The position numbers and the translations under genes were made by a program. A stretch of DNA of 16,395 bases from JANNGZ01 sp031404155 (GTDB lineage: Bacteria > Pseudomonadota > Gammaproteobacteria > Burkholderiales > Burkholderiaceae_C). Under the pieces are notes generated by a model that saw only the letters and a program-made list of their open reading frames with translations, was not told the origin of the DNA and did no database searches. The DNA is taken from the NCBI GenBank assembly GCA_031404155.1, contig JANNGZ010000288.1:1-16395 (forward strand), in the 5' to 3' direction. Below are positions 1-6,698 of the stretch, one piece after another. The first letter of the stretch is position 1. Every line of letters starts with the position of its first letter.

Positions 1-2
1 CC

Positions 3-1214
3 ATGACCCCAATGCTCGACAAACGCCGCGCCGCACTTACCGCCATCGTTGTGGCCACCGCGGCGCTCGGCGCGCCGGGCTTTGCGCTGGCGCAAGCCAA
101 GGAAATCCGCATCGCGCACATCCACAGCAAGACCGGCCCGCTCGAGGCCTACGGCAAACAAACCGCCACCGGTTTCATGATGGGCCTGGACTACGCCACC
201 GGCGGCACGATGACCGTGGCCGGCAAGAAGCTCGTCGTCATCGAGAAGGACGACCAGGGCAAGCCCGACCTGGGCAAGAGCCTGCTTTCGGCCGCGTACG
301 GCGACGACAAGGCCGACATCGCAGTGGGCCCCACCAGCAGCGGCGTCGCACTCGCGATGCTGCCGGTGGCCGAGGAGTACAAGAAGATCCTGATGGTCGA
401 GCCCGCGGTGGCCGACTCGATCACCGGCGACAAGTGGAACAAGTACATCTTCCGCACCGGGCGCAACAGCAGCCAGGACGCGATCAGCAACGCGGTGGCG
501 ATCGACAAGGCCGGGGTCAGCGTCGCCACGCTGGCGCAGGACTACGCCTTCGGCCGCGACGGCGTCAAGGCGTTCAAGGAGTCGGTGAAGAACGCGAAGA
601 TCGTGCACGAGGAATTCCTGCCGACCACCACCACCGACTTCACCGCCGGCGCGCAACGCATCATCGACAAGCTCAAGGACGCGCCGGGCCGCAAGATCAT
701 CTGGATCATCTGGGCGGGAGGCGGCGGCAACCCGTTCAAGATTGCCGACCTGGACTTGAAGCGCTACGGCATCGAGATCGCCACCGGCGGCAACATCCTG
801 CCGGCGATGGTGGCCTACAAGCAATTCCCCGGCATGGAGGGCGCCACCTATTACTACTTCGGCATGCCGAAGAACCCGGTCAACGAGTGGCTGGTGGCCA
901 ACCACTACAAGCAGTTCAAGGCACCGCCCGATTTTTTCACCGCCGGTGGCATGAGCGCCGCGATCGCGGTGGTGGAAGCGCTGAAGAAGACCGCTGGCAA
1001 CACCGACACCAACAAGCTCATCGCCGCGATGGAAGGCATGAGCTTCGAGTCGCCGAAGGGCAAGATGACCTTCCGCAAGGAAGACCACCAGGCGATGCAG
1101 TCGATGTACCACTTCAAGATCAAGGTCGACCCGGCGTTTGCCTGGGGCGTACCGGAGCTGGTGCGCGAGATCAAGCCTGAAGAGATGAACGTGCCGATCC
1201 GCAACAAGCGCTGA
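3..1214 (+). CDS. livK: Liv-type ABC transporter periplasmic substrate-binding protein
   Basis: Periplasmic receptor of a HAAT-family (branched-chain amino acid type) ABC importer, 403 aa, the usual length for Peripla_BP_6 proteins. Residues 1-32 form a signal peptide: basic DKRR, a hydrophobic Ala/Val/Leu core, then an ALAQA cleavage region. The mature protein starts with the family-typical strand EIRIAHIHSKTGPLEAYG, followed by VGPTSSGVALAMLPVAEEY and the second-lobe segment TLAQDYAFGRDG. ATG at 3 is the first start; ATG at 12 gives a cleaner signal-peptide n-region and may be the true one. The upstream context lies outside the window. It heads an operon with livG, livF, livH and livM. The ligand is not evident: members of this family bind amino acids, amides, urea, aromatic acids and other small acids, and the neighbouring depolymerase makes hydroxy acids worth considering. 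Confidence 0.9.
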   Translation: MTPMLDKRRAALTAIVVATAALGAPGFALAQAKEIRIAHIHSKTGPLEAYGKQTATGFMMGLDYATGGTMTVAGKKLVVIEKDDQGKPDLGKSLLSAAYGDDKADIAVGPTSSGVALAMLPVAEEYKKILMVEPAVADSITGDKWNKYIFRTGRNSSQDAISNAVAIDKAGVSVATLAQDYAFGRDGVKAFKESVKNAKIVHEEFLPTTTTDFTAGAQRIIDKLKDAPGRKIIWIIWAGGGGNPFKIADLDLKRYGIEIATGGNILPAMVAYKQFPGMEGATYYYFGMPKNPVNEWLVANHYKQFKAPPDFFTAGGMSAAIAVVEALKKTAGNTDTNKLIAAMEGMSFESPKGKMTFRKEDHQAMQSMYHFKIKVDPAFAWGVPELVREIKPEEMNVPIRNKR

Positions 1215-1398
1215 TCGACAGGTTCCCTCCCTTGACGGGGGAGGTGCATAGACAGGTTCCCTCCCCCTTGACGGGGGAGGGTTAGGGTGGGGGTGAGGGG
1301 AGCGCGCTGCGCCCCTTCGGGAGAACCTGACGCCCACCTCCATCCCAGCCTTTCCCCGTCAAGGCGGAAGGAGCCAAACCAACACCGCGCGTCGTCGC
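1215..1398. repeat. Family 1 palindromic repeats, three copies, between livK and the depolymerase
   Basis: The spacer is mostly repeat. The 15-mer gacaggttccctccc occurs at 1217-1231 and again at 1251-1265, each leading into a ttgacggggga core. The second copy forms a perfect 9-bp hairpin (1259-1267 with 1273-1281, loop TTGAC) followed by ttagggtgggggtg. A third, diverged copy lies in reverse orientation at about 1331-1372. Forward and reverse copies together form a BIME-like inverted pair. The 1259-1281 hairpin could slow or stop transcription behind livK, but it has no T tract. The AAGGAG at 1367-1372 is too far from the ATG at 1399 to be a normal ribosome-binding site. Confidence 0.75.
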
Positions 1399-2625
1399 AT
1401 GCTGCCCCGCTTACCCACCTCTCTCGCGTCTGTGCTGCCGTCCGTGCTCGCGCTCTTGCTCGCGCTCTTGCTCGGGTTCTTGCTCGCGTGCGCCGCGGCC
1501 CAGGCCACGCCGCTGCCCGCACTCAAGGTCGACCCGCGCGAAGTCAGCGTCTCGGGCACATCGTCGGGCGGCTACATGGCGGTGCAGCTGCATGTGGCGT
1601 ACTCGGGCACCTTCAGCCGTGGCGTCGGCGCGGTGGCCGCGGGGCCGTACTACTGCGCCGAGGGCAGTGGGGTGCATGCCACCGGGCGCTGCCTGAGCGG
1701 CGAGCCGGCGGCGCCGGTGGAGGCGCTGGTGGCGATCACGCGGCAGTGGTCAACGCTCGGCTGGATCGACCCGATAACGAACCTGCAAGGCAGCCGCGCC
1801 TACCTGTTCACCGGCAGCCGCGACACCGCGGTGAGGCCGCCGCTCGGCGACGCGCTGCAGCGCTGGTACATGGCGTTGATGCCGGCGCCAAACATCACGC
1901 ACCGCAAGGACGTGGCGGCCGAACACGGCATGGTCACCGACGACTACGGCAACGCCTGCGAGCAGCGCGGCCTGCCCTTCATTCAGGATTGCGACTTCGA
2001 CCTCGCCGGCGAAATCCTGCGTACCCTGCACGGCCCGCTCGCGCCGCGCAACCAAGGCGCGCTCGCCGGCGACTTCATCGAGTTCGACCAGTTTGCATTC
2101 GTGCCTCCGGGCCGCGGCATGGGCCCCAAGGGTTGGCTCTTCGTGCCGCCGGGTTGTGCGGCGGAGGCCGCCGGCGCATCCGGTGCATGCAAGCTGCATG
2201 TGGTGCTGCACGGCTGCGGCCAGAACGTCGAAGTGTTCGGCCGCAACTTCGTGCTGCACACCGGCTACAACCGCTGGGCCGACGTGAACCGCGTCGTGCT
2301 GCTCTACCCGCAAACCAGCCCCGAAGCGCTGAACTCCTGCTGGGACTGGTGGGGCTACACCGGGGTGGACTACGCGCGCAAGTCGGGGGTGCAGATGGCG
2401 GCGATCAAGGCCATGGTCGAGCGCCTTGCAGGCGTGCCCGCGAAGTGCCACACCGCGTTCAACAACACGCATGTCTTCAGCGGCCGCGCCGTGTACGGCT
2501 GGTGGGGCAAGGTGGTGGGCACCGGCTCGCGCGCCGAACTCGGCTACGCCTGGCAGCGCAGCAGCCTGCGCGAGGCGCCGGCGGGGCACTTCGTGCCGGC
2601 GCCGAAAGTTGGATGTCTGGCATGA
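1399..2625 (+). CDS. phaZ: Secreted type 2 short-chain-length PHA depolymerase-like esterase
   Basis: Serine hydrolase expected to cleave polyhydroxybutyrate or related esters outside the cytoplasm, 408 aa. An unusually long Leu/Ala signal segment spans residues about 12-35. The catalytic parts occur in the order seen in type 2 (circularly permuted) depolymerases: nucleophile near the N terminus in GTSSG (Ser55), candidate Asp142 in GSRDTA, candidate His176 in AEHGMV, and only then the oxyanion-hole HGCGQ (His271). NSCWDWWGYTG (312-322) matches the Trp-rich region of the family. No linker or substrate-binding domain follows, so it resembles single-domain enzymes acting on amorphous polymer, oligomers or other esters. 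ATG at 1399 is the first start in frame; no good Shine-Dalgarno is visible. The stop overlaps the livG start as ATGA. The family call is firm, the polymer substrate is inferred. Confidence 0.82.
   Translation: MLPRLPTSLASVLPSVLALLLALLLGFLLACAAAQATPLPALKVDPREVSVSGTSSGGYMAVQLHVAYSGTFSRGVGAVAAGPYYCAEGSGVHATGRCLSGEPAAPVEALVAITRQWSTLGWIDPITNLQGSRAYLFTGSRDTAVRPPLGDALQRWYMALMPAPNITHRKDVAAEHGMVTDDYGNACEQRGLPFIQDCDFDLAGEILRTLHGPLAPRNQGALAGDFIEFDQFAFVPPGRGMGPKGWLFVPPGCAAEAAGASGACKLHVVLHGCGQNVEVFGRNFVLHTGYNRWADVNRVVLLYPQTSPEALNSCWDWWGYTGVDYARKSGVQMAAIKAMVERLAGVPAKCHTAFNNTHVFSGRAVYGWWGKVVGTGSRAELGYAWQRSSLREAPAGHFVPAPKVGCLA
1446..1488 (+). repeat. 12-bp tandem repeat inside the depolymerase signal sequence
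   Basis: The unit gctcgcgctctt is repeated at 1446-1457 and 1458-1469, then with two changes at 1470-1481 and partially at 1482-1488. It encodes the hydrophobic LALL/LGFL core of the signal peptide. Gain or loss of a unit would change the core by four residues without a frameshift. Confidence 0.75.
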
Positions 2626-3416
2626 CTGCCGTTCTCGAAACGGTTGACCTGACGATCCGCTTCGGCGGCCATGTCGCCGTCGACGCGGTGTCCTGCGCCT
2701 TCGAGGCGGGCACGCTCACCGCGATCGTCGGGCCCAACGGCGCGGGCAAGACCACCTACTTCAACCTGATCTCGGGGCAGCTCAACGCCAGTGCCGGCCG
2801 CGTGCTGCTCGGCGGTGTCGACATCACCACGATGCCCGCGCCATTGCGCACCCGCCGCGGCCTGGGGCGTGCGTTCCAGCTCACCCAGTTGTTCCCCAAC
2901 CTCACGGTGCAGGAGAACGTGCGCCTGGCGGTGCAGGCGCGGGAACAGGGGCGCAAGCAGGGCCGCGGCGGTGAATGGGCCGGCATCGACCTGCTGCGGG
3001 TCTGGCTCGACCACAAGACCTGGACCGACGAGGCGCGCGCGATCCTCGACACCGTGCGCCTGGGCGACAAGGCCGCGGCCAGCGCCGCGAGCCTGCCGCA
3101 TGGCGACCAGCGCAAGCTCGAGGTGGCGCTGCTGATCGCGCTCGACCCCCAGGTCTACATGTTCGACGAACCCACCGCCGGCATGAGCGTGGACGAGGTG
3201 CCGGTGGTGCTCGACCTGATCCGCGCGCTGAAGGCCAAACGCGAGCGCACGATTCTGCTGGTGGAGCACAAGATGGATGTGGTGCGCGAGCTGGCCGACC
3301 GCATCATCGTGCTGCACAACGGGCAACTGGTCGCCGACGGCGAGCCGGCGGCGGTGATCGCGTCGCCGGTGGTGCAGCAGGCCTACCTGGGGCTTGCGGC
3401 GGAGGTGGCGGCGTGA
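2622..3416 (+). CDS. livG: ABC transporter ATP-binding protein, LivG type
   Basis: One of the two nucleotide-binding subunits powering the LivHM permease from the cytoplasmic side, 264 aa. Walker A GPNGAGKTT is at residues 37-45, Q-loop Gln86, Walker B VYMFDEP at 178-184 and H-loop His216 in VEHKMD. The signature motif is LPHGDQ (158-163) in place of LSGGQ. LivG proteins often diverge here (E. coli has LAYGDQ), but proline at the Ser position is notable. The LivG-specific insert between Q-loop and signature is present (about residues 105-150). I chose ATG 2622 because it overlaps the depolymerase stop as ATGA; ATG 2613 is also in frame and would add three residues. The reading frame stays open far upstream across the depolymerase gene, but that extension has no protein-like features. 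Confidence 0.92.
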   Translation: MTAVLETVDLTIRFGGHVAVDAVSCAFEAGTLTAIVGPNGAGKTTYFNLISGQLNASAGRVLLGGVDITTMPAPLRTRRGLGRAFQLTQLFPNLTVQENVRLAVQAREQGRKQGRGGEWAGIDLLRVWLDHKTWTDEARAILDTVRLGDKAAASAASLPHGDQRKLEVALLIALDPQVYMFDEPTAGMSVDEVPVVLDLIRALKAKRERTILLVEHKMDVVRELADRIIVLHNGQLVADGEPAAVIASPVVQQAYLGLAAEVAA

Positions 3417-3600
3417 GCGCGATGCGTTTGGGCGGCGTCGGCGCCTCACCCGCACCCCTGCCCTCCCCCGTCAAGGGGGAGGGAGTCAACACGCTCGCCG
3501 GCAACCGGGGTGGTGCAGGCATTCCTCCTTCCCCCTTGACGGGGGAAGGCTGGGATGGGGGTAAGCGTGGCGCAACGCCCTTGACGCGGAGCGCTCAGGC
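3417..3600. repeat. Family 1 palindromic repeats, head-to-head pair, between livG and livF
   Basis: Two perfect 9-bp hairpins with 5-nt loops: 3461-3469 with 3475-3483 (loop GTCAA, reverse orientation) and 3527-3535 with 3541-3549 (loop TTGAC, forward), the second followed by the family tail gctgggatgggggt. The stems differ by a paired change, ccctccccc/gggggaggg against ccttccccc/gggggaagg, so pairing is kept. There is no T tract after either stem. The livF ribosome-binding site is probably GGAG at 3588-3591, nine bases before its ATG. Confidence 0.78.
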
Positions 3601-4338
3601 ATGACCGCCCCGCTGCTGCAACTTCGCGGCGTGCACACCCACATCGCCGCGTACCACATCCTGCATGGCGTCGACCTCGAGGTGCGCGAAGGCGAAGTGA
3701 CGATGCTGCTCGGCCGCAACGGCGCGGGCAAGACGACCACGCTGCGCACGGTCATGGGGCTGTGGCGCGCCTCGCAAGGCAGCATCCAGTTCAAGGGCGA
3801 GCCGCTGCACACGCTGGCCACGCCCGAGATCGCGCAGCGCGGCATTGCCTATGTGCCCGAGAGCATGGGCATCTTCAGCGACCTCACGGTGCGCGAGAAC
3901 ATGGTGCTGGCCGCACGCGCGGCGCGCAACGCCGACGCGCTCGACGCCAGGCGGCTGGCCTGGGTTTTCGAGCTTTTCCCGGCGCTGAAAAAAATCTGGC
4001 TCTACCCGGCGGGCAAGCTCAGCGGCGGGCAAAAGCAGATGCTCGCGGTGGCGCGTGCGATCGTCGAGCCGCGTGCGCTGCTCCTGATCGACGAGCCGAG
4101 CAAGGGCCTGGCGCCGGCGATCGTGCAGAACCTGATCGCGGCGTTTCGTGAGCTCAAGAACCAGCAGACCACGATCCTGCTGGTGGAGCAGAACTTCATG
4201 ATGGCCAAGGCGCTCGGCGACCGCGTGGCGGTGATGGACGACGGGCGCGTGGTGCACAGCGGCGCGATGGAAGCGCTGGCGCAGGACGAGGCGCTGCAAC
4301 AGCGTTTGCTGGGCTTGTCGCTGGGGGTGCATCCATGA
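3601..4338 (+). CDS. livF: ABC transporter ATP-binding protein, LivF type
   Basis: Second nucleotide-binding subunit of the importer, 245 aa, close to the usual LivF length. Walker A GRNGAGKTT is at residues 38-46, the Q-loop region reads YVPES (84-88), the signature is an intact LSGGQ (140-144), and Walker B plus catalytic Glu are LLLIDE (160-165). The H-loop position is Gln197 in LVEQNF, which is typical of LivF and not a defect. The start is set by ATG 3601 with GGAG at 3588-3591. The stop TGA (4336-4338) lies within ccatgagcc, a string also found at the edge of the repeat behind livM, so the repeat may supply the present stop codon. It should pair with the LivG in this operon to form the ATPase dimer. 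Confidence 0.93.
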   Translation: MTAPLLQLRGVHTHIAAYHILHGVDLEVREGEVTMLLGRNGAGKTTTLRTVMGLWRASQGSIQFKGEPLHTLATPEIAQRGIAYVPESMGIFSDLTVRENMVLAARAARNADALDARRLAWVFELFPALKKIWLYPAGKLSGGQKQMLAVARAIVEPRALLLIDEPSKGLAPAIVQNLIAAFRELKNQQTTILLVEQNFMMAKALGDRVAVMDDGRVVHSGAMEALAQDEALQQRLLGLSLGVHP

Positions 4339-4425
4339 GCCTGCCCGGCCGCCCGAAAGGCGAATACCGGAGTGAGCAGCACGAAGGTACTCCCGTGAGC
4401 ACGCCGGGCCGTCCCAAGTGCGAAT
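4333..4425. repeat. Family 2 intergenic repeat, one full and one partial copy, behind livF
   Basis: The segment 4333-4400 aligns with 6714-6781 behind livM at 59 of 68 positions without gaps (hand alignment). The shared parts include ccatgagcc, gcgaatacc and the 15-mer gcagcacgaaggtac. A second, partial copy starts at 4401 (acgccgggccgtcccaag, then tgcgaatgc). No coding potential is apparent in the 130-bp spacer. The livH ribosome-binding site is probably AGGG at 4458-4461. Confidence 0.75.
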
Positions 4426-4468
4426 GCTCCCGCTTGGCGGGACGACACGCAGCGTCTAGGGTGCGCCA

Positions 4469-5521
4469 ATGAACACGAAGGCCGTGGTGCAAGCCGCGCC
4501 CGACGCCGCCGCGCTCGCCGCCGCCGCGGTGCCGAAGACCCAGTTCGACTGGAAGCCGATCCTTTTGCTGCTGGCGGTGATGCTGCTCGCATTGCCGGCC
4601 ATCGGCAGCCCGAGCACCTGGGTCACGCTCACCGTGGCGGGGCTGGCGATGGGGCTGATCATCTTCATCATCGCCTCGGGCCTGACGCTGGTGTTCGGCC
4701 TGATGGACGTGCTGAATTTCGGCCACGGCGTCTTCATCGCGATCGGCGCGTTTGTGGCCACCTCGGTGATGGGCGGGCTGGCGGCCTGGAGCATGAGCGC
4801 CGACTGGCTGCTCAACCTGGCCGCGATCTTTGTCGCGATGCTGGCCGCGATGACGGTGGCCGGCGCGGTCGGCCTGGCCTTCGAGCGGGTGATCGTGCGG
4901 CCGGTCTACGGCCAGCACCTGAAGCAGATCCTGATCACGATGGGCGGCATGATCGTCGGCGAAGAGCTCATCAAGGTGATCTGGGGCCCGCTGCAGATTC
5001 CGCTGCCCCTGCCCGAAGGCTTGCGCGGCTCCTTCCTGTTGCCGGTGTTCGGCGAGGCGGCGGCGGTGGAGAAGTACCGCGTGCTCGCGGTGGTGGTGGG
5101 CCTGCTCGTCTTCGGCGCGCTGCTCTGGGTGCTCTCGCGCACCAAGCTAGGTTTGCTGATCCGCGCCGGCGTGCAGGACCGCGAGATGGTCGAGTCGCTC
5201 GGCTACCGCATCCGGCGCCTGTTCGTCGGTGTCTTCGTGGTCGGTTCGGCGCTGGCTGGCCTCGGTGGCGTGTTGTGGGGCCTGTACCAGCAAACCGTGG
5301 TGCCGCAGATCGGCGCGCAGGTGAACGTGCTGCTGTTCATCGTCATCATCATCGGCGGCCTGGGCTCCACGCTGGGTTGTTTTGTCGGCGCGCTGCTGGT
5401 CGGGCTGATGGCCAACTACACCGGCTTCCTGGCGCCGAAGGTGGCGCTGTTCTCGAACATCGCCTTGATGGTGGCGGTGTTGTTGTGGCGGCCGCAGGGG
5501 CTGTACCCGGTGAAGTCATGA
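4469..5521 (+). CDS. livH: ABC transporter inner-membrane permease, LivH type
   Basis: One of two inner-membrane channel subunits of the importer, 350 aa. After a polar, Ala-rich cytoplasmic N terminus (about residues 1-28, longer than in E. coli LivH) come several hydrophobic helices. The family hallmark is present: SGLTLVFGLMDVLNFGHG followed by VFIAIGAFVATSVM. The cytoplasmic coupling region is visible in IRAGVQDREMVESLGYRIRR just before a Val/Gly/Ala-rich helix. The protein ends LLWRPQGLYPVKS, the usual LivH C-terminal pattern. The start is ATG 4469, seven bases after AGGG. LivM lies 115 bp downstream. Its membrane helices match the gene pairing with LivM, so a complete LivHMGF complex is encoded here. 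Confidence 0.93.
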   Translation: MNTKAVVQAAPDAAALAAAAVPKTQFDWKPILLLLAVMLLALPAIGSPSTWVTLTVAGLAMGLIIFIIASGLTLVFGLMDVLNFGHGVFIAIGAFVATSVMGGLAAWSMSADWLLNLAAIFVAMLAAMTVAGAVGLAFERVIVRPVYGQHLKQILITMGGMIVGEELIKVIWGPLQIPLPLPEGLRGSFLLPVFGEAAAVEKYRVLAVVVGLLVFGALLWVLSRTKLGLLIRAGVQDREMVESLGYRIRRLFVGVFVVGSALAGLGGVLWGLYQQTVVPQIGAQVNVLLFIVIIIGGLGSTLGCFVGALLVGLMANYTGFLAPKVALFSNIALMVAVLLWRPQGLYPVKS

Positions 5522-5636
5522 AGCCCCCAAGCTCACTTGCGCTCGCGCCGCCCAGGCCCCTTGATGGCCCCCTTCGTGGCCCTCGGGGAGTGGCCTTCCT
5601 TGGGGCGGCCCGGCGGAAGGCCGTTCGCTGAGCGCC
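5522..5636. repeat. Intergenic repeat and hairpin between livH and livM
   Basis: This spacer contains, in reverse orientation at 5598-5616, the same 19-mer core (ccgccgggccgccccaagg) found forward at 6722-6740 in the family 2 copy behind livM. The core sits in a hairpin with perfect 8-bp arms, 5592-5599 and 5615-5622, whose end lies 14 bases before the livM ATG. The left part (gcccccaagctcac, then short repeats of ggcccc and ccctcgggg) looks like a separate repeat module. No clear ribosome-binding site for livM is seen. Confidence 0.65.
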
Positions 5637-6698
5637 ATGTTGCAACGCCTTCTCTCCCACGACCTTCCGCGCAGCCGCTGGCTGGTTGCGGCGCTGCTCG
5701 TCGTCGTGCTCGGCCTCGCCTTCGCGCCCTTCCTCTTCCCCGGCAGCAAGGCGCTCGGCGTGGCCGCGAAGATGCTGGTGTTCATCCTGCTCGTGGCGAG
5801 CTACGACCTGCTGCTCGGCTACACCGGCATCGTCAGCTTTGCGCACACCATGTTCTTCGGCATCGGCGCCTATGGTGTGGCGATTGCCAGCACACGCTTC
5901 GGTGAAGGCTTCGGCGCGGTGGCGCTCGGGCTGCTTGCGGCGCTGGGGGTGTCGCTGCTGCTGTCGTTCGTGATCGGCCTGTTCAGCCTGCGCGTCAAAG
6001 CCATCTTCTACGCCATGATCACCCTGGCCGTGGCTACCGCGTTCCAGACCCTGGCCTCGCAACTCAGCGATTTCACCGGCGGCGAAGACGGCCTCACCTT
6101 CAAGAACCCGGCCTGGCTCAGCCCCTCGTTCGAGCCCTTCGAAGCGCCCTTCCTCGGCATCAACATCGACGGCAAGCTGTTTGCCTACTACCTGATCTTC
6201 GTGGTGGTGGCGGCCCTCTTCCTGCTCATGCTGCGCATCGTCAACTCGCCCTTCGGCCGCGTGTTGCAGGCGATACGTGAAAACGACTTCCGCGCCGAGG
6301 CGATCGGCTACCGCACCGTGGTCTACCGCACCCTGAGCAACGTGCTCTCGGCGCTGTTCGCCACCGTGGCCGGCGCGCTGCTGGCGCTTTGGCTGCGCTA
6401 CACCGGTCCCGACACCACGCTGAGCTTCGAAATCATGCTCGACATCCTGCTCATCGTGGTCATCGGCGGCATGGGCACGCTCTACGGCGCGGTGGTCGGT
6501 AGCGCGCTCTTCGTGCTGGCGCAGAACTATCTGCAGGACTTGCTCAAACTCGCCGGCAGTGTGTTCGAAGGCGTGCCGGTGGCCAGCGCGGTGCTCACCC
6601 CCGACCGCTGGCTGCTCTGGCTCGGCGTGCTGTTCGTGCTCTCGGTCTACCACTTTCCCACCGGCGTGGTGGGCAAGCTGCGCGGGCTGGCGAAATGA
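5637..6698 (+). CDS. livM: ABC transporter inner-membrane permease, LivM type
   Basis: Second inner-membrane channel subunit, 353 aa. The N-terminal helix (VAALLVVVLGLAFAPF) is followed by the LivM hallmark LLLGYTGIVSFAHTMFFGIG and YGVAIASTRFG. A mid-protein segment containing QAIRENDFRAEAIGYRTV is the cytoplasmic loop that contacts the ATPases in this family. The late segment LLIVVIGGMGTLYGAVVG is also typical. ATG 5637 is the first Met in frame and puts the first helix at residues 16-33, but the ribosome-binding site is weak and is preceded closely by a hairpin (5592-5622). The gene is followed by a 313-bp repeat-rich spacer before the hydrolase gene. Confidence 0.93.
   Translation: MLQRLLSHDLPRSRWLVAALLVVVLGLAFAPFLFPGSKALGVAAKMLVFILLVASYDLLLGYTGIVSFAHTMFFGIGAYGVAIASTRFGEGFGAVALGLLAALGVSLLLSFVIGLFSLRVKAIFYAMITLAVATAFQTLASQLSDFTGGEDGLTFKNPAWLSPSFEPFEAPFLGINIDGKLFAYYLIFVVVAALFLLMLRIVNSPFGRVLQAIRENDFRAEAIGYRTVVYRTLSNVLSALFATVAGALLALWLRYTGPDTTLSFEIMLDILLIVVIGGMGTLYGAVVGSALFVLAQNYLQDLLKLAGSVFEGVPVASAVLTPDRWLLWLGVLFVLSVYHFPTGVVGKLRGLAK

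Noticed and set aside
1259..1281. Rho-independent terminator behind livK
   Set aside because: The hairpin is strong but has no T tract and belongs to a repeat family found inside the operon, so it is listed as a repeat.
1287..2621. livG frame open upstream across the whole depolymerase gene, as if a 709-residue fusion
   Set aside because: The upstream part is Arg/Ala/Gly-rich with no domain features and runs over a clear depolymerase gene in another frame; GC-rich codon bias explains the lack of stops.
3595..4332. Minus-strand ORF of 245 codons exactly opposite livF
   Set aside because: Antisense mirror of livF with His/Arg/Gln-rich low-complexity translation; no recognisable motif and no start signal.
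4196..4918. Peptide similarity between minus-strand ORFs near 4400 and 6740 (CCSLRYSPFGRPG and CCALRYSPLGRPG)
   Set aside because: It arises from the two family 2 DNA repeats, not from related proteins.
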